The notes below the pieces were generated by a model. That model was given only the letters and a program-made list of their open reading frames with translations. It did not search any database and had not been told where the DNA came from. This document shows positions 12,998-21,701 of a DNA stretch of 37,436 nt, one piece after another (within the stretch, counting starts at the first letter, position 1; every line of letters begins with the position of its first letter). Both the position numbers and the translations under genes were made by a program. Origin of the DNA: Bacteroidales bacterium (GTDB taxonomy: Bacteria; Bacteroidota; Bacteroidia; Bacteroidales; F082). Location: NCBI GenBank assembly GCA_017394865.1, contig JAFPWT010000005.1, forward strand, positions 1 through 37,436, given 5' to 3'.

Positions 12998-14725
12998 ATG
13001 AGTACTATCAACTCTCAAATCATCGAAAGAGCAAAATCGTGGCTCACCGACCAATACGACGAAGAGACCCGTAAGAAGGTCCAGTATCTCATCGACAACG
13101 ACCCGAATGAACTCACCGAGAGTTTCTATCGGAATCTCGAGTTCGGCACCGGCGGATTACGTGGCATCATGGGCGTCGGCACCAACCGCATGAACATCTA
13201 CACTGTGGCCATGGCTACCCAGGGCTTCGCCAACTACATCAAGCTGATGAACCCCAATGAGAAAGAGCTGCGCGTGGCCATCGCCTACGACTGCCGCAAC
13301 AACAGCCCGGCGTTTGCCAACATCACCGCCGATGTGATGTCGGCCAACGGCATCAAAGTGTTCATCTTCGACTGCCTCCGCCCCACCCCTGAGCTCTCGT
13401 TCGCGGTGCGTGAACTGCACTGCCATGCCGGCGTGATGGTCACCGCCTCGCACAACCCCAAGGAATACAACGGCTACAAAGCCTATTGGAACGACGGCGG
13501 ACAGCTCGTCAGCCCCCACGACAAGAACGTCATCGCCGAAGTGGAGAAGATCCTCGACCCCTCGATGGTCAACTTCAAGCGCAACCCCGAGCTCATCACC
13601 GTTTTAGGCGAAGACTTCGACGACATTTATTTAAATAAGGTATTTGGTCTGTCGCTTTCCTTGGATCTCATCAAGAAGCACAAAGACTTAAAGATCGTCT
13701 ACACCCCCATCCACGGCACTGGCCGTCGCCTGGTCCCCGAGATCCTGCGTCGCAAAGGCTTCGAAAACGTCTACTGCGTTGAGGAGCAGATGGTGGTCGA
13801 CGGCGACTTCCCGACGGTGAAATCACCCAACCCCGAAGAGCCTGCCGCCATGGCATTGGCCGTGAAGAAGGCCCAAGAGATCAACGCCGACCTCGTGCTG
13901 GCCACCGACCCCGATGCCGACCGCGTGGGCGTCGCCGTCAAGAATGAGAAGGGCGAGTTTATCCTGCTCAACGGCAACCAGGCCGCCAGTGTGTTCCTCT
14001 ACTACCTGCTCACCCGTTGGAATGAGCTTGGCAAGCTCACCGGCAAGGAGTTCGTGGTGAAGACCATCGTCACCACCGAGCTGTTGTTCGAGATCGCTAA
14101 GAAATACAACGTGGACCGTTACGACGTGCTCACTGGATTCAAGTTCATCGCCGATAAAATCCTCTCGCTGGAAGGCCAGAAGCAGTTCATCGGCGGCGGC
14201 GAGGAGAGCTACGGCTACCTCGCCGGCGACTTTGTCCGTGACAAAGACGCCGTCATCGCCACCAGCCTCCTGGCGGAGGCGATGGCGTGGGCCGCCGAAC
14301 AAGGTAAAACCTTCTACGAGCTGCTCTGCGACATCTACCGCGAGTTCGGCCTCTACAAGGAGAAACTGGTCTCCCTCACCAAGAAAGGCATCAGCGGCAC
14401 CGAAGAGATCAAAGCCATGATGGCCAAGTTCCGCAGCACCCCGCCTACCGAGATCGTTGGCGAGAAAGTAGTTGAAATAAGAGACTACAAGACATTGGAA
14501 GCCAAAGACTTGATCACTGGCAAGGTCACGTCGATCAACCTGCCGAAGTCAGACGTGCTGCAGTTCTTCACCGAGACCGGATCGAAGATCAGCATCCGTC
14601 CCTCAGGCACCGAGCCGAAGATCAAATTCTATTTCAGCATGAAAGGCAAGATCGAAGGCAGCATCGATGAATCAATGGCTCGCCTCGACGAGAAACTCAA
14701 CGCCGCAGCAACACAGTTAAGTTGA
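12998..14725 (+). CDS. Phospho-sugar mutase (phosphoglucomutase/phosphomannomutase)
   Basis: The 575-residue protein is an alpha-D-phosphohexomutase of the long PgcA-like type. All four motifs are present: the phosphoserine loop TASHNP (Ser151), the metal-binding loop DPDADR (304-309), the sugar-binding GGGEESYGY, and the phosphate-binding RPSGTEPK near the C-terminus. It interconverts hexose 1- and 6-phosphates and so feeds nucleotide-sugar synthesis for surface glycans and glycogen. It lies 16 bp after the WG-repeat gene. Which hexose it prefers cannot be told. Confidence 0.92.
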   Translation: MSTINSQIIERAKSWLTDQYDEETRKKVQYLIDNDPNELTESFYRNLEFGTGGLRGIMGVGTNRMNIYTVAMATQGFANYIKLMNPNEKELRVAIAYDCRNNSPAFANITADVMSANGIKVFIFDCLRPTPELSFAVRELHCHAGVMVTASHNPKEYNGYKAYWNDGGQLVSPHDKNVIAEVEKILDPSMVNFKRNPELITVLGEDFDDIYLNKVFGLSLSLDLIKKHKDLKIVYTPIHGTGRRLVPEILRRKGFENVYCVEEQMVVDGDFPTVKSPNPEEPAAMALAVKKAQEINADLVLATDPDADRVGVAVKNEKGEFILLNGNQAASVFLYYLLTRWNELGKLTGKEFVVKTIVTTELLFEIAKKYNVDRYDVLTGFKFIADKILSLEGQKQFIGGGEESYGYLAGDFVRDKDAVIATSLLAEAMAWAAEQGKTFYELLCDIYREFGLYKEKLVSLTKKGISGTEEIKAMMAKFRSTPPTEIVGEKVVEIRDYKTLEAKDLITGKVTSINLPKSDVLQFFTETGSKISIRPSGTEPKIKFYFSMKGKIEGSIDESMARLDEKLNAAATQLS

Positions 14726-14762
14726 TAACTGAACGACGTAAGCCCTCACCGACCGAAGGGAG

Positions 14763-14814
14763 GTAAAACGGAAAACGGAGAACTATGATTTTCAGTTCTC
14801 CGTTTTCCGTTTAC
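14763..14814. repeat. Inverted heptamer repeats forming a hairpin between convergent genes
   Basis: The plus strand reads GTAAAAC, GGAAAAC, GGAGAAC (14763-14783), a short loop, then GTTCTCC, GTTTTCC, GTTTAC (14795-14814). The arms 14766-14784 and 14794-14812 are perfectly complementary over 19 bp, with a 9-nt loop. There is no following T run. It sits between the mutase gene and the stop codon of the convergent TPR gene and may protect or end both messages. Confidence 0.7.
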
Positions 14815-15851
14815 TCTGCTTGGTTGGAGATCCGATTCATGGCGTCGATGGCCAACTGATAGTCGGGGCGCTTGCTCAGCACCTGCTGGTAGATGGCCTT
14901 GGCTTGGGCATAGTCGCCCATCTGCTCATACACGTGACCTTTGTTATATAAGGCATCCAAATAGGTTGGATCGCTCTGGAGTGACTGGTTGAAATAGCTC
15001 AAAGCCTGCTCGTTGTCGCCAAGATACACAAAATAGACATACCCTTTGTTGAACAGCAGGCGGCTGTTGCCAGGTTGCAGCATCAGCAGGGTGTCATAAT
15101 GCAGCAGCGCCTCTTCGGGATTGTCGTTATCCTGAAGGAACAAGGCCAGATCGTACCGAACCATAGGCTGGTCAGGGAAGTTGGCTAGCATGGAGCGCAT
15201 GAAACTCTCCGTCATCGGATTGTGCTGTGCCCAATAGATGGCACAGATCTCACGCTGCGGGTCATAGAAACTGGGATCCTGTTCACGGGCAATCATGAAG
15301 TTCTTCATCGCCGAGACGGTATCCTGTTTCGCCATATAGGTCATCCCCTTGACGAAGTAGGCCTTGGGGTTAAAAGTGCTAACCTTCAAAGCATTGTCGA
15401 CATAGCCGAAAGCCAAATTGTAGTTCTGGTTCAGCAGATTCAGCTCGGCCAGTTTCACCATGGGACGGGCGTCGAAAGGATCCACTTCCAGGGCGTGGTT
15501 CAACGTGGCAGTGATATTGGTCTCGTCGCCAAGGAGATAGTAGATATCCGATAGCAGCAGCATGGCGTCCACATTTTTAGGATCCAACTGGATGGCTTTA
15601 TTGACATCGATCATGGCCTGTCCGACCTGATCCCGCTCCACATACAATGAGGCTCTACGCAGATAGAGGTCGGCGCGGTTCTCGTCCTTGGCAATGGAAT
15701 CACTCAGGAGGACAAGTGGATCCCGAGGGGAATCCACTTGTCCATTCTGTTGATTGTTTTCCGGGTTATCTTTCGGAGGATCGTTGTGGCAAGCTGTCAT
15801 GCAAAACACAGCCATGCCAAACAACAAAACATATAAAAGGTGTCTTTTCAT
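14811..15851 (-). CDS. TPR lipoprotein
   Basis: Counted from ATG 15851 the protein has 346 residues. A GTG three bases upstream is possible, but the ATG overlaps the recA stop (TGATG), typical of translational coupling. It has a lipobox (MTAC, Cys21), an Asn/Pro/Gln-rich linker and then about seven to eight tetratricopeptide repeats. An example is ADLYLRRASLYVERDQVGQA, with PTYLDALYNKGHVYEQMGDY later. TPRs mediate protein-protein contacts; an envelope scaffold role is likely. It lies directly downstream of recA, although the functions look unrelated. Confidence 0.88.
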   Translation of the reverse strand: MKRHLLYVLLFGMAVFCMTACHNDPPKDNPENNQQNGQVDSPRDPLVLLSDSIAKDENRADLYLRRASLYVERDQVGQAMIDVNKAIQLDPKNVDAMLLLSDIYYLLGDETNITATLNHALEVDPFDARPMVKLAELNLLNQNYNLAFGYVDNALKVSTFNPKAYFVKGMTYMAKQDTVSAMKNFMIAREQDPSFYDPQREICAIYWAQHNPMTESFMRSMLANFPDQPMVRYDLALFLQDNDNPEEALLHYDTLLMLQPGNSRLLFNKGYVYFVYLGDNEQALSYFNQSLQSDPTYLDALYNKGHVYEQMGDYAQAKAIYQQVLSKRPDYQLAIDAMNRISNQAE

Positions 15852-16876
15852 CACTCTATCTTATCCAATGCTTCCGTGATCTTCTGTGACAGCTCTTCGG
15901 CCAACTCGGGATTGTCCTCGATGAGGCGTTTCGCCGCGTCGCGCCCCTGGGCCAGCTTGGCATCGCCGTAGCTGAACCACGAGCCGCTCTTCTTGATGAC
16001 GCCCGTTTCCACACCCAGGTCGATGATCTCACCGGTACGCGAGATGCCTTCGCCGTAGAGGATGTCGAACTCAGCCTTACGGAACGGAGGGGCGACTTTG
16101 TTTTTCACCACCTTCACCTTCACGCGGCTGCCGGTGACGTTTTCGCCATCTTTGATCTGGCTCACCTTACGGATGTCGAGACGCACGGAGCTGTAGAACT
16201 TCAGGGCATTGCCGCCGGTGGTCGTCTCGGGGTTGCCGAACAGCACGCCGAGTTTCTCACGCAGCTGGTTGATGAAGATGCAGATGCATCCCGTTTTGTT
16301 GATGGTAGCGGTGAGTTTACGCATGGCCTGGCTCATCAGTCGGGCTTGGAGACCCATCTTGCTGTCGCCCATCTCCCCTTCCAGCTCGCTCTTAGGCGTC
16401 AGAGCGGCCACAGAGTCGACCACGATGACGTCGATGGCGCCTGAGCGGATCAGGTTCTCAGCGATCTCCAGTGCCTGCTCACCATAGTCGGGTTGCGAGA
16501 TCAGCAGGTTCTCCACATCCACGCCAAGCTTAGCGGCATAGAAACGGTCGAAGGCATGCTCAGCATCGATGAATGCAGCAATGCCGCCTTTCTTCTGTGC
16601 CTCGGCGATGACATGCAAAGCCAGTGTAGTCTTACCGGAGCTCTCGGGGCCGTAGATCTCGATGATACGGCCTTTCGGCAGACCGCCTACGCCCAGTGCA
16701 TAGTCAAGGCCCAGCGATCCGGTAGAGATGGACTCCATCTTCTCTGCTTCGGCACCCAGACGCATGATGCTGCCTTTTCCGAAATTCTTTTCAATGTTGC
16801 CCAAGGTGGCCTCCAAGGCCTTCAGCTTCTCCTGCTTGATTTTTTGGGCATCTTCCTGTGATTTTTCTGTTGTCAT
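15851..16876 (-). CDS. recA: RecA recombinase
   Basis: The 341-residue protein is a full-length RecA. It has the Walker A GPESSGKT at 76-83, the [10 protein letters not shown] Walker B region, the L1/L2 DNA-binding loops ([23 protein letters not shown] and [17 protein letters not shown]) and the C-terminal acidic part. It forms filaments on single-stranded DNA for homologous recombination and, where LexA exists, SOS induction. On the minus strand TATCTTTG at 16933-16926 provides a -7 element inside the end of nth, with a leader of about 45 nt. No LexA-type box was recognised. Its stop overlaps the TPR gene start by one base. Confidence 0.98.
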   Translation of the reverse strand: MTTEKSQEDAQKIKQEKLKALEATLGNIEKNFGKGSIMRLGAEAEKMESISTGSLGLDYALGVGGLPKGRIIEIYGPESSGKTTLALHVIAEAQKKGGIAAFIDAEHAFDRFYAAKLGVDVENLLISQPDYGEQALEIAENLIRSGAIDVIVVDSVAALTPKSELEGEMGDSKMGLQARLMSQAMRKLTATINKTGCICIFINQLREKLGVLFGNPETTTGGNALKFYSSVRLDIRKVSQIKDGENVTGSRVKVKVVKNKVAPPFRKAEFDILYGEGISRTGEIIDLGVETGVIKKSGSWFSYGDAKLAQGRDAAKRLIEDNPELAEELSQKITEALDKIE

Positions 16877-16910
16877 AACTGTTTATTTTTAATTATTAAT
16901 TATTTACACG

Positions 16911-17579
16911 CTATTTATCCAGTTGCAAAGATAATACTTTTTTCTTATGGTAATCACAAATATTAAAAATTCCACATTTTTCGCAAAGTGGCTTTCGGGC
17001 GTGACAGACGTAGCGGCCATGCAGGATAAGCCAATGGTGTGCATTGGAGAGCACCTCTTGGGGAAAGTGTTTGACCAGTGTACGCTCCGTTTCCATGACG
17101 TTCTTGGAGTTCTTGGTCAGCCCAATCCTGTTGGCCACCCGGAACACATGGGTATCGACCGGCATGGCAGGCTGATTGAAAGCCACGGCCATCATCACGT
17201 TGGCGGTCTTGCGTCCCACGCCAGGCAAACGTTGGAGATCGTCAAGATTGTCAGGCACCACTCCGCCGAAGTCGTATACCAGACTTTGCGCCATGCCCAA
17301 CAGGTTCTTCGACTTGTTGTTCGGATACGAGATCGACTTAATATAGGTATAAATCTCATCGGCAGTGGAATCTGCCATCGATTGTGGATCAGGGAATCGT
17401 TCGAACAAGGCAGGCGTGGTCATGTTGACCCGTTTGTCGGTGCATTGCGCCGACAGAATGACGGCCACCAGCAGCTCATAAGGGTTATGGTACTGCAGCT
17501 CTGAGGCTGCCAAAGGCATATGCTCCTGGAAATAATCCACGAAGGCATCGTATTTCTGTTGGAGTTTGGTGTTTCTCAT
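16911..17579 (-). CDS. nth: Endonuclease III
   Basis: The 222-residue protein is a complete Nth-type DNA glycosylase/AP lyase. The helix-hairpin-helix LPGVGRKTA (118-126) includes the catalytic Lys124, the catalytic Asp142 lies in PVDTHVFRV, and the [4Fe-4S] motif is Cys192-x6-Cys199-x2-Cys202-x5-Cys208. It removes oxidised pyrimidines in base-excision repair. It is upstream of recA on the same strand, giving a small repair cluster. A TAACTTTG at 17605-17598 on the minus strand is a likely -7 promoter element, about 20 bases before the ATG. Confidence 0.96.
   Translation of the reverse strand: MRNTKLQQKYDAFVDYFQEHMPLAASELQYHNPYELLVAVILSAQCTDKRVNMTTPALFERFPDPQSMADSTADEIYTYIKSISYPNNKSKNLLGMAQSLVYDFGGVVPDNLDDLQRLPGVGRKTANVMMAVAFNQPAMPVDTHVFRVANRIGLTKNSKNVMETERTLVKHFPQEVLSNAHHWLILHGRYVCHARKPLCEKCGIFNICDYHKKKVLSLQLDK
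16926..16933 (-). promoter_or_regulatory. -7 element upstream of recA
   Basis: TATCTTTG on the minus strand lies about 50 bases before the recA ATG and within the 3' end of nth. A CAAA (TTTG on the minus strand) at 16957-16960 is slightly too far away for an ideal -33, so the call is moderate. The leader itself holds AATAATT twice (heptamer-like). Confidence 0.45.
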
Positions 17580-17597
17580 GGCTAACGTATTTTATCG

Positions 17598-17605
17598 CAA
17601 AGTTA
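17598..17605 (-). promoter_or_regulatory. -7 element upstream of nth
   Basis: TAACTTTG on the minus strand matches TAnnTTTG and is 18 bases from the nth ATG at 17579. No convincing -33 TTG was found at the right distance. Confidence 0.45.
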
Positions 17606-17649
17606 TTCTTTTTTCCCCAATGCCACACGCTTTCATCCTCTTATTTTTA

Positions 17650-17657
17650 TATCTTTG
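17650..17657 (+). promoter_or_regulatory. -7 element upstream of pnuC
   Basis: TATCTTTG lies 21 bases before ATG 17679 and includes the TTG that could be misread as an earlier start codon. It therefore decides the pnuC start in favour of the ATG. Confidence 0.5.
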
Positions 17658-17678
17658 GCGGCTGAAACAGCTAAAGCG

Positions 17679-18392
17679 ATGCAAAAGTTCAAAACACTGA
17701 TCAAAGAAGAATTTTCAGGATGGAAACCGTTTGACATCATCTGGCTAGTTACCGTGTGTGTGGTAGTCACGACAATATCCATCCTTTTCAAATATGATAA
17801 AAACACCGACCGTTTCTATTGGATTCATATCGTAGCTTCGGCATGCGGTATCATCAACGTGGTCTTGGGCGGGAAAGGTAAGCTCTCCAATTATCTTTTT
17901 GGTTTCATCCACTGTTGCCTGATGATTTACATCACGCTGATATCGAAACTTTATGCCGATATGGGCGTGACCGTTTATAATTTCATCATGCAATTTGTCG
18001 GGTTCTTCACTTGGTCGAAAAACATGAGTAAAGAGACCCATGAGGTGAAAAAAAACCATGCGTCAAACAAGACACGAATCCTCAGCCTCGTTGTCATCGT
18101 GGTTGGCACGATCGCTGTTGGTTTCATCATGAAGCGGTTCACCAACGATCTGGCTCCGTTCGCCGATGCCGCAAAAGCCGTCATGCAAGTCATCGCCATG
18201 ATTCTGATGGTCAGGATGTTCAGTGAGCAATGGTGGCTTTGGATTGCCATCAACTGTGTCAGCATTTTCATGTACATCAAGGCGGGTAACTTCCCGATAA
18301 CAATCATGTACGTAGTCTATCTGGTCAATTCAATAATCATGTGCGTGCGCTGGGAAAAGGAAGCCATCGCGAACGACAAGCTACTAAAATGA
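17679..18392 (+). CDS. pnuC: PnuC-family nicotinamide mononucleotide/riboside transporter
   Basis: The 237-residue protein has about seven membrane segments and PnuC signatures: ACGIINVVLGGKGKLSNYLFGF, and near the end EQWWLWIAINCVSIFMYIKAG. PnuC proteins take up vitamin B3 compounds for NAD synthesis by facilitated diffusion, with trapping by phosphorylation. ATG 17679 is preferred over an upstream in-frame TTG at 17655, which falls inside the -7 promoter element. The stop overlaps the ATG of the next gene (ATGA), so both transporters are coupled. No NadR-type kinase is visible nearby. Confidence 0.88.
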   Translation: MQKFKTLIKEEFSGWKPFDIIWLVTVCVVVTTISILFKYDKNTDRFYWIHIVASACGIINVVLGGKGKLSNYLFGFIHCCLMIYITLISKLYADMGVTVYNFIMQFVGFFTWSKNMSKETHEVKKNHASNKTRILSLVVIVVGTIAVGFIMKRFTNDLAPFADAAKAVMQVIAMILMVRMFSEQWWLWIAINCVSIFMYIKAGNFPITIMYVVYLVNSIIMCVRWEKEAIANDKLLK

Positions 18393-19309
18393 GAGAACGA
18401 CAAAAGAACACCAAACTGATCGGGGCTTTGGCTGTGGCGTTATCCGCCATGTTGTGGGGCGTTGACGGCATCCTGCTCACGCCGCAGCTCTACAACCTCA
18501 ACACCGCTTTCGTGGTCTTCGTCATCCATCTTTTCCCATTCCTGCTGATGAATGTATTCTTTTTCAAGGAATACCGGCATCTGAAGACCATGACACGTTC
18601 TGACTTGCTCTATTTCTTCCTCATCGCCCTATTCGGAGGCGCTTTGGGTACGCTGGCCATCGTCAAGTCGCTGTTTCTGCTGAATTTCAACAGCCTTTCG
18701 GTCATTGTGCTACTCCAGAAGCTACAACCCGTCTTTGCCGTCATCCTAGCCCGTGTCATCCTGAAAGAACGTATCAAGAGACATTTTGTGCTTTGGGCTT
18801 CCATTGCGCTCATCGCCGGGTATTTCCTGACCTTCGGATGGGCGCTCCCCGACTTCACCGGTGAGGGTGTCACCTTATTATACGCCGCTTTGCTGTCGCT
18901 TTTGGCCGCCTTCTCCTTCGGGAGTTCCACCGTGTTCTCCAAGAAAATCCTGGGCAACTATACCTTCGTAAGTTCCACTTTTTTCCGCTATGGATTCACC
19001 ACCCTGATCATGCTCCTCATCGTGCTGTTCTCGGGCCATATCGGCGATTTTTCCCAAATCACGTCACGCAACTGGATTTTCATCGCCTTGATCGGACTGA
19101 CCACTGGATCCGGCGCCATCTTCCTTTATTATTTCGGCCTGCGCCACGTAAAGGCTTCGCTATCCACCTTCCTTGAGTTGATGTACCCCATCACGGCTGT
19201 CGTCTTGGATTACTTTGTCAACGGAACAGCCTATTCGCCAGTGCAATGGACAGCGGCTTTTGTGATGCTTTTTGCAATTGTGATGCTGAATACGGAGAAA
19301 GAGAAATAA
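18389..19309 (+). CDS. EamA/DMT-family transporter
   Basis: This 306-residue protein starts at the ATG overlapping the pnuC stop; an upstream GTG at 18341 would lie deep inside pnuC and is rejected. It has ten membrane segments and two EamA repeats (ALAVALSAMLWGVDGILL at the start; VKASLSTFLELMYPITAVVLDYF near the end). Coupling with pnuC suggests a linked physiological role, such as handling a related metabolite, but the substrate is unknown. It is not a close copy of the EamA gene at 7.5-8.4 kb. Confidence 0.87.
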   Translation: MRERQKNTKLIGALAVALSAMLWGVDGILLTPQLYNLNTAFVVFVIHLFPFLLMNVFFFKEYRHLKTMTRSDLLYFFLIALFGGALGTLAIVKSLFLLNFNSLSVIVLLQKLQPVFAVILARVILKERIKRHFVLWASIALIAGYFLTFGWALPDFTGEGVTLLYAALLSLLAAFSFGSSTVFSKKILGNYTFVSSTFFRYGFTTLIMLLIVLFSGHIGDFSQITSRNWIFIALIGLTTGSGAIFLYYFGLRHVKASLSTFLELMYPITAVVLDYFVNGTAYSPVQWTAAFVMLFAIVMLNTEKEK

Positions 19310-19315
19310 TTTACT

Positions 19316-19323
19316 TATCTTTG
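19316..19323 (+). promoter_or_regulatory. -7 element of the LolD-like gene
   Basis: TATCTTTG matches the Bacteroidetes -7 consensus and lies 16 bases before ATG 19340. No -33 TTG is evident. Confidence 0.45.
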
Positions 19324-19339
19324 CACCAAATTTTCAAGA

Positions 19340-19990
19340 ATGATCCAAGCAACAGGCATACACAAATCGTTCGGCAGCCTTGAGGTGCTCAAGGGCATCG
19401 ACCTGCACATCGCCAAAAAGGAGATTGTGAGCATCGTGGGAGCCTCCGGAGCAGGAAAGTCCACCCTACTCCATATCATCGGCACCCTGGACCGCGCCGA
19501 CAAAGGCACACTGACGATCGAAGGCACCGAAGTCAACCGGCTCAACGACAAGGCACTGGCAGAGTTCAGAAACAAAAAGATCGGCTTTGTGTTTCAGTTC
19601 CATCACCTGCTGCCCGAGTTCACCGCCTTGGAGAACATCTGCATCCCCGCTTACATCGGAGGGACGCCCAAAGAGGAAGCTGTGAAACATGCCATGGAGT
19701 TGCTCAAATATCTGAACCTGACCGACCGCAAGGATCACAAGCCCTCGCAGCTCTCCGGCGGCGAGCAACAGCGTATCGCCGTGGCACGGGCTTTGATTAA
19801 CAAACCCGCCGTGGTGCTCGCCGACGAGCCTTCAGGCAACCTCGACTCCGCATCGGCCAAAGAGCTGCACAAGCTGTTCTTCAAGTTGCGCGACGAGTTG
19901 GGCCAGACCTTCGTCATCGTCACCCACAACCCAGAACTGGCGGCCATGTCGGATCGGACCATTACAATAAAGGACGGAACAATTCGTTAA
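19340..19990 (+). CDS. lolD: LolD-like ABC transporter ATP-binding protein
   Basis: The 216-residue ATPase has the Walker [10 protein letters not shown] at 34-42, the Q-loop [12 protein letters not shown], the signature LSGGEQQR, the Walker [13 protein letters not shown] and the switch His in VTHNPE. Sequence and length fit the MacB/LolD/FtsE group, and the [13 protein letters not shown] segment is typical of LolD. LolD drives release of lipoproteins from the inner membrane by LolCE. No permease gene is next to it, so the assignment to lipoprotein sorting is by similarity. A heptamer repeat follows the stop codon. Confidence 0.8.
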   Translation: MIQATGIHKSFGSLEVLKGIDLHIAKKEIVSIVGASGAGKSTLLHIIGTLDRADKGTLTIEGTEVNRLNDKALAEFRNKKIGFVFQFHHLLPEFTALENICIPAYIGGTPKEEAVKHAMELLKYLNLTDRKDHKPSQLSGGEQQRIAVARALINKPAVVLADEPSGNLDSASAKELHKLFFKLRDELGQTFVIVTHNPELAAMSDRTITIKDGTIR

Positions 19991-20020
19991 TTTAGAATTG
20001 AGAATTTAGAATTTAGAGTT
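19989..20020. repeat. Heptamer tandem repeat between lolD-like gene and TPR gene
   Basis: Four units AATTTAG, AATTGAG, AATTTAG, AATTTAG fill the entire gap between the TAA and the next ATG. The spacing of 7 nt is exact. Similar 7-nt spaced repeats occur at 14763 and 27496. Confidence 0.75.
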
Positions 20021-21694
20021 ATGAGAAAACACATATTATTTGGGATATTATTAGGCGCGGCAGTGCTGTGCTCGACAGGCCTTCAGGCACAAAACGCCGA
20101 GAGTTATGAATCACTGATGAAGAGCGGCAACACCAAATTCGCTGCCAACGACTTCATCAGTGCCAAGACCTATTACGAGATGGCTTTAAAGCAGAGGCCC
20201 AACGACGCCACAGCGAAGAAAAAGCTCGACCAGACCTTGGAGAAAATCCAGCAGGACAGCGAACGTCAGGAGGTCTTCTACGCCCACCTCGATGCCGGTG
20301 ACGCCTTCAACGCCCAGAACAAATACGAGGAAGCCCTCTCCGAATACGAGAAGGCATTGGCCATCTTCCCGGGTGACAAATACGTAGGTGCACAAGCCGA
20401 TGCCATCCGCGCCATCCTCAAGGAACGCAAGGACAAACAGGATGCCTACAACACCGCCATCGCACAAGGCAACACCCTGCTTGAAGAAGAGAACTTTGAT
20501 GCCGCCATCATGCAGTTTGAAGTAGCTAAAGAGATCTTCCCCAACGACAATCTGCCCAAGGAGCGTATCGCCGAGGCCAAACGCCTCCAGTCTGTCTACA
20601 ACGAGAAGGTCACCCGATTCAACACCTTGATGGAAGAAGGCAACAACCTCGCCCTCCGCAAGAACTTCGACGGCGCCATCCAGAAGCTGAACCAAGCACT
20701 GGAGCTCTTCCCCAACGACAGTCAAGCCTTGGCCAAGCTCCAAGAGTGGCAAGGCTCGAAGGACATCAACGACCGTTACAACAACTTCATCGCGCAAGCC
20801 GACCAGCTTTATGAACAGAAATCCTATAAAGAGGCCAAAGTCCAATACCAAGGCGCTTTGAGTGTAGTGGCCGGCGATGCTTATGCTACGGAGATGATCT
20901 CGCGCCTCGATCCCCTCATCGCACAACAGGATGCCGAGGAAGCTGCACGCATCGCAGCCGAGCAGGAAGCCGCACGTCTGGCTGCCGAGGAAGAAGCTGC
21001 CCGTAAAGCTGCTGAAGAAGAGGCCGCGCGTCTTGCCGCCGAGGAGGCTGCACGTCTGGCTGCCGAAGAAGAGGCCGCCCGTCTCGCTGCTGAGGAAGCC
21101 GCTCGCATCGCTGCCGAAGAAGAGGCTGCACGTCTCGCCGCCGAGGAAGCCGCTCGTGCCGAACGCGAAAGAATCGAGTCTCTGCGCCCACAGTATAACG
21201 CTTTCATCAAAGAAGGCGACAAACAATTCGCCTCCAAGACCTTCGACAAAGCCGTCGAGGCTTATGCCAAAGCCGAAGAGTTGAACATCGGCGAGACCTA
21301 CCCCACCGAGATGATCGCCAGGATCAACAAGATCATCGAGGACAACAAGCTGTATGAGCTCAACAAAGATGCCTTCACCATGACGGCCAACACCCCGCGC
21401 CGCTTTACCTTCAGTCCTGTGGATGTGGCCTCGCGTCGTTCCAACTACATCATCCTGAAAGCCCGCAACCTCACGCCTGGCAAGAGCTTCCCGATGATCG
21501 TCTCCTTCGGCGGCGAGGGTGGCAAAAACGGTGGTTTCGTGCTCGCCATCAGCGAGAGCGAAGAGGAGAAGACCTACATCTTCCGCATCGGCGGACAATA
21601 TAAGTGGTTCAGCGAGAACAACACCTGGATCGAGTTGATCTCAGAGAACGACGATGTGGAGGTGAGTTTGGTGATGATTTCACGTAGCAATTGA
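20021..21694 (+). CDS. Exported TPR protein with Ala/Glu coiled-coil and unknown C-terminal domain
   Basis: The 557-residue protein has a signal peptide (cleavage after LQAQ, about 24). Five or so TPR-like units (about 27-300) share the theme YxxLMxxGNxxxxxxxFxxAxxxYxxAL. A roughly 80-residue Ala/Glu/Arg coiled coil built from EEAARLAAEE units (about 305-385) follows, then another TPR pair (390-440). A C-terminal domain of about 110 residues (RRFTFSPVDVASRRSNYIIL, then GGKNGGFVLAIS) is beta-like and unrecognised. It is probably a periplasmic scaffold. The coding DNA for the coil is itself repetitive and open on several frames. Confidence 0.8.
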   Translation: MRKHILFGILLGAAVLCSTGLQAQNAESYESLMKSGNTKFAANDFISAKTYYEMALKQRPNDATAKKKLDQTLEKIQQDSERQEVFYAHLDAGDAFNAQNKYEEALSEYEKALAIFPGDKYVGAQADAIRAILKERKDKQDAYNTAIAQGNTLLEEENFDAAIMQFEVAKEIFPNDNLPKERIAEAKRLQSVYNEKVTRFNTLMEEGNNLALRKNFDGAIQKLNQALELFPNDSQALAKLQEWQGSKDINDRYNNFIAQADQLYEQKSYKEAKVQYQGALSVVAGDAYATEMISRLDPLIAQQDAEEAARIAAEQEAARLAAEEEAARKAAEEEAARLAAEEAARLAAEEEAARLAAEEAARIAAEEEAARLAAEEAARAERERIESLRPQYNAFIKEGDKQFASKTFDKAVEAYAKAEELNIGETYPTEMIARINKIIEDNKLYELNKDAFTMTANTPRRFTFSPVDVASRRSNYIILKARNLTPGKSFPMIVSFGGEGGKNGGFVLAISESEEEKTYIFRIGGQYKWFSENNTWIELISENDDVEVSLVMISRSN

Positions 21695-21701
21695 TAATAC
21701 C

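Noticed and set aside
16877-16925. SOS box upstream of recA
   Set aside because: I looked for a palindromic LexA-type operator in the recA leader and found only AT-rich heptamer-like sequence.
18341-18388. Earlier GTG start for the second EamA gene
   Set aside because: It would lie within pnuC. The ATG at 18389 overlaps the pnuC stop in the common ATGA manner and gives the normal N-terminus.
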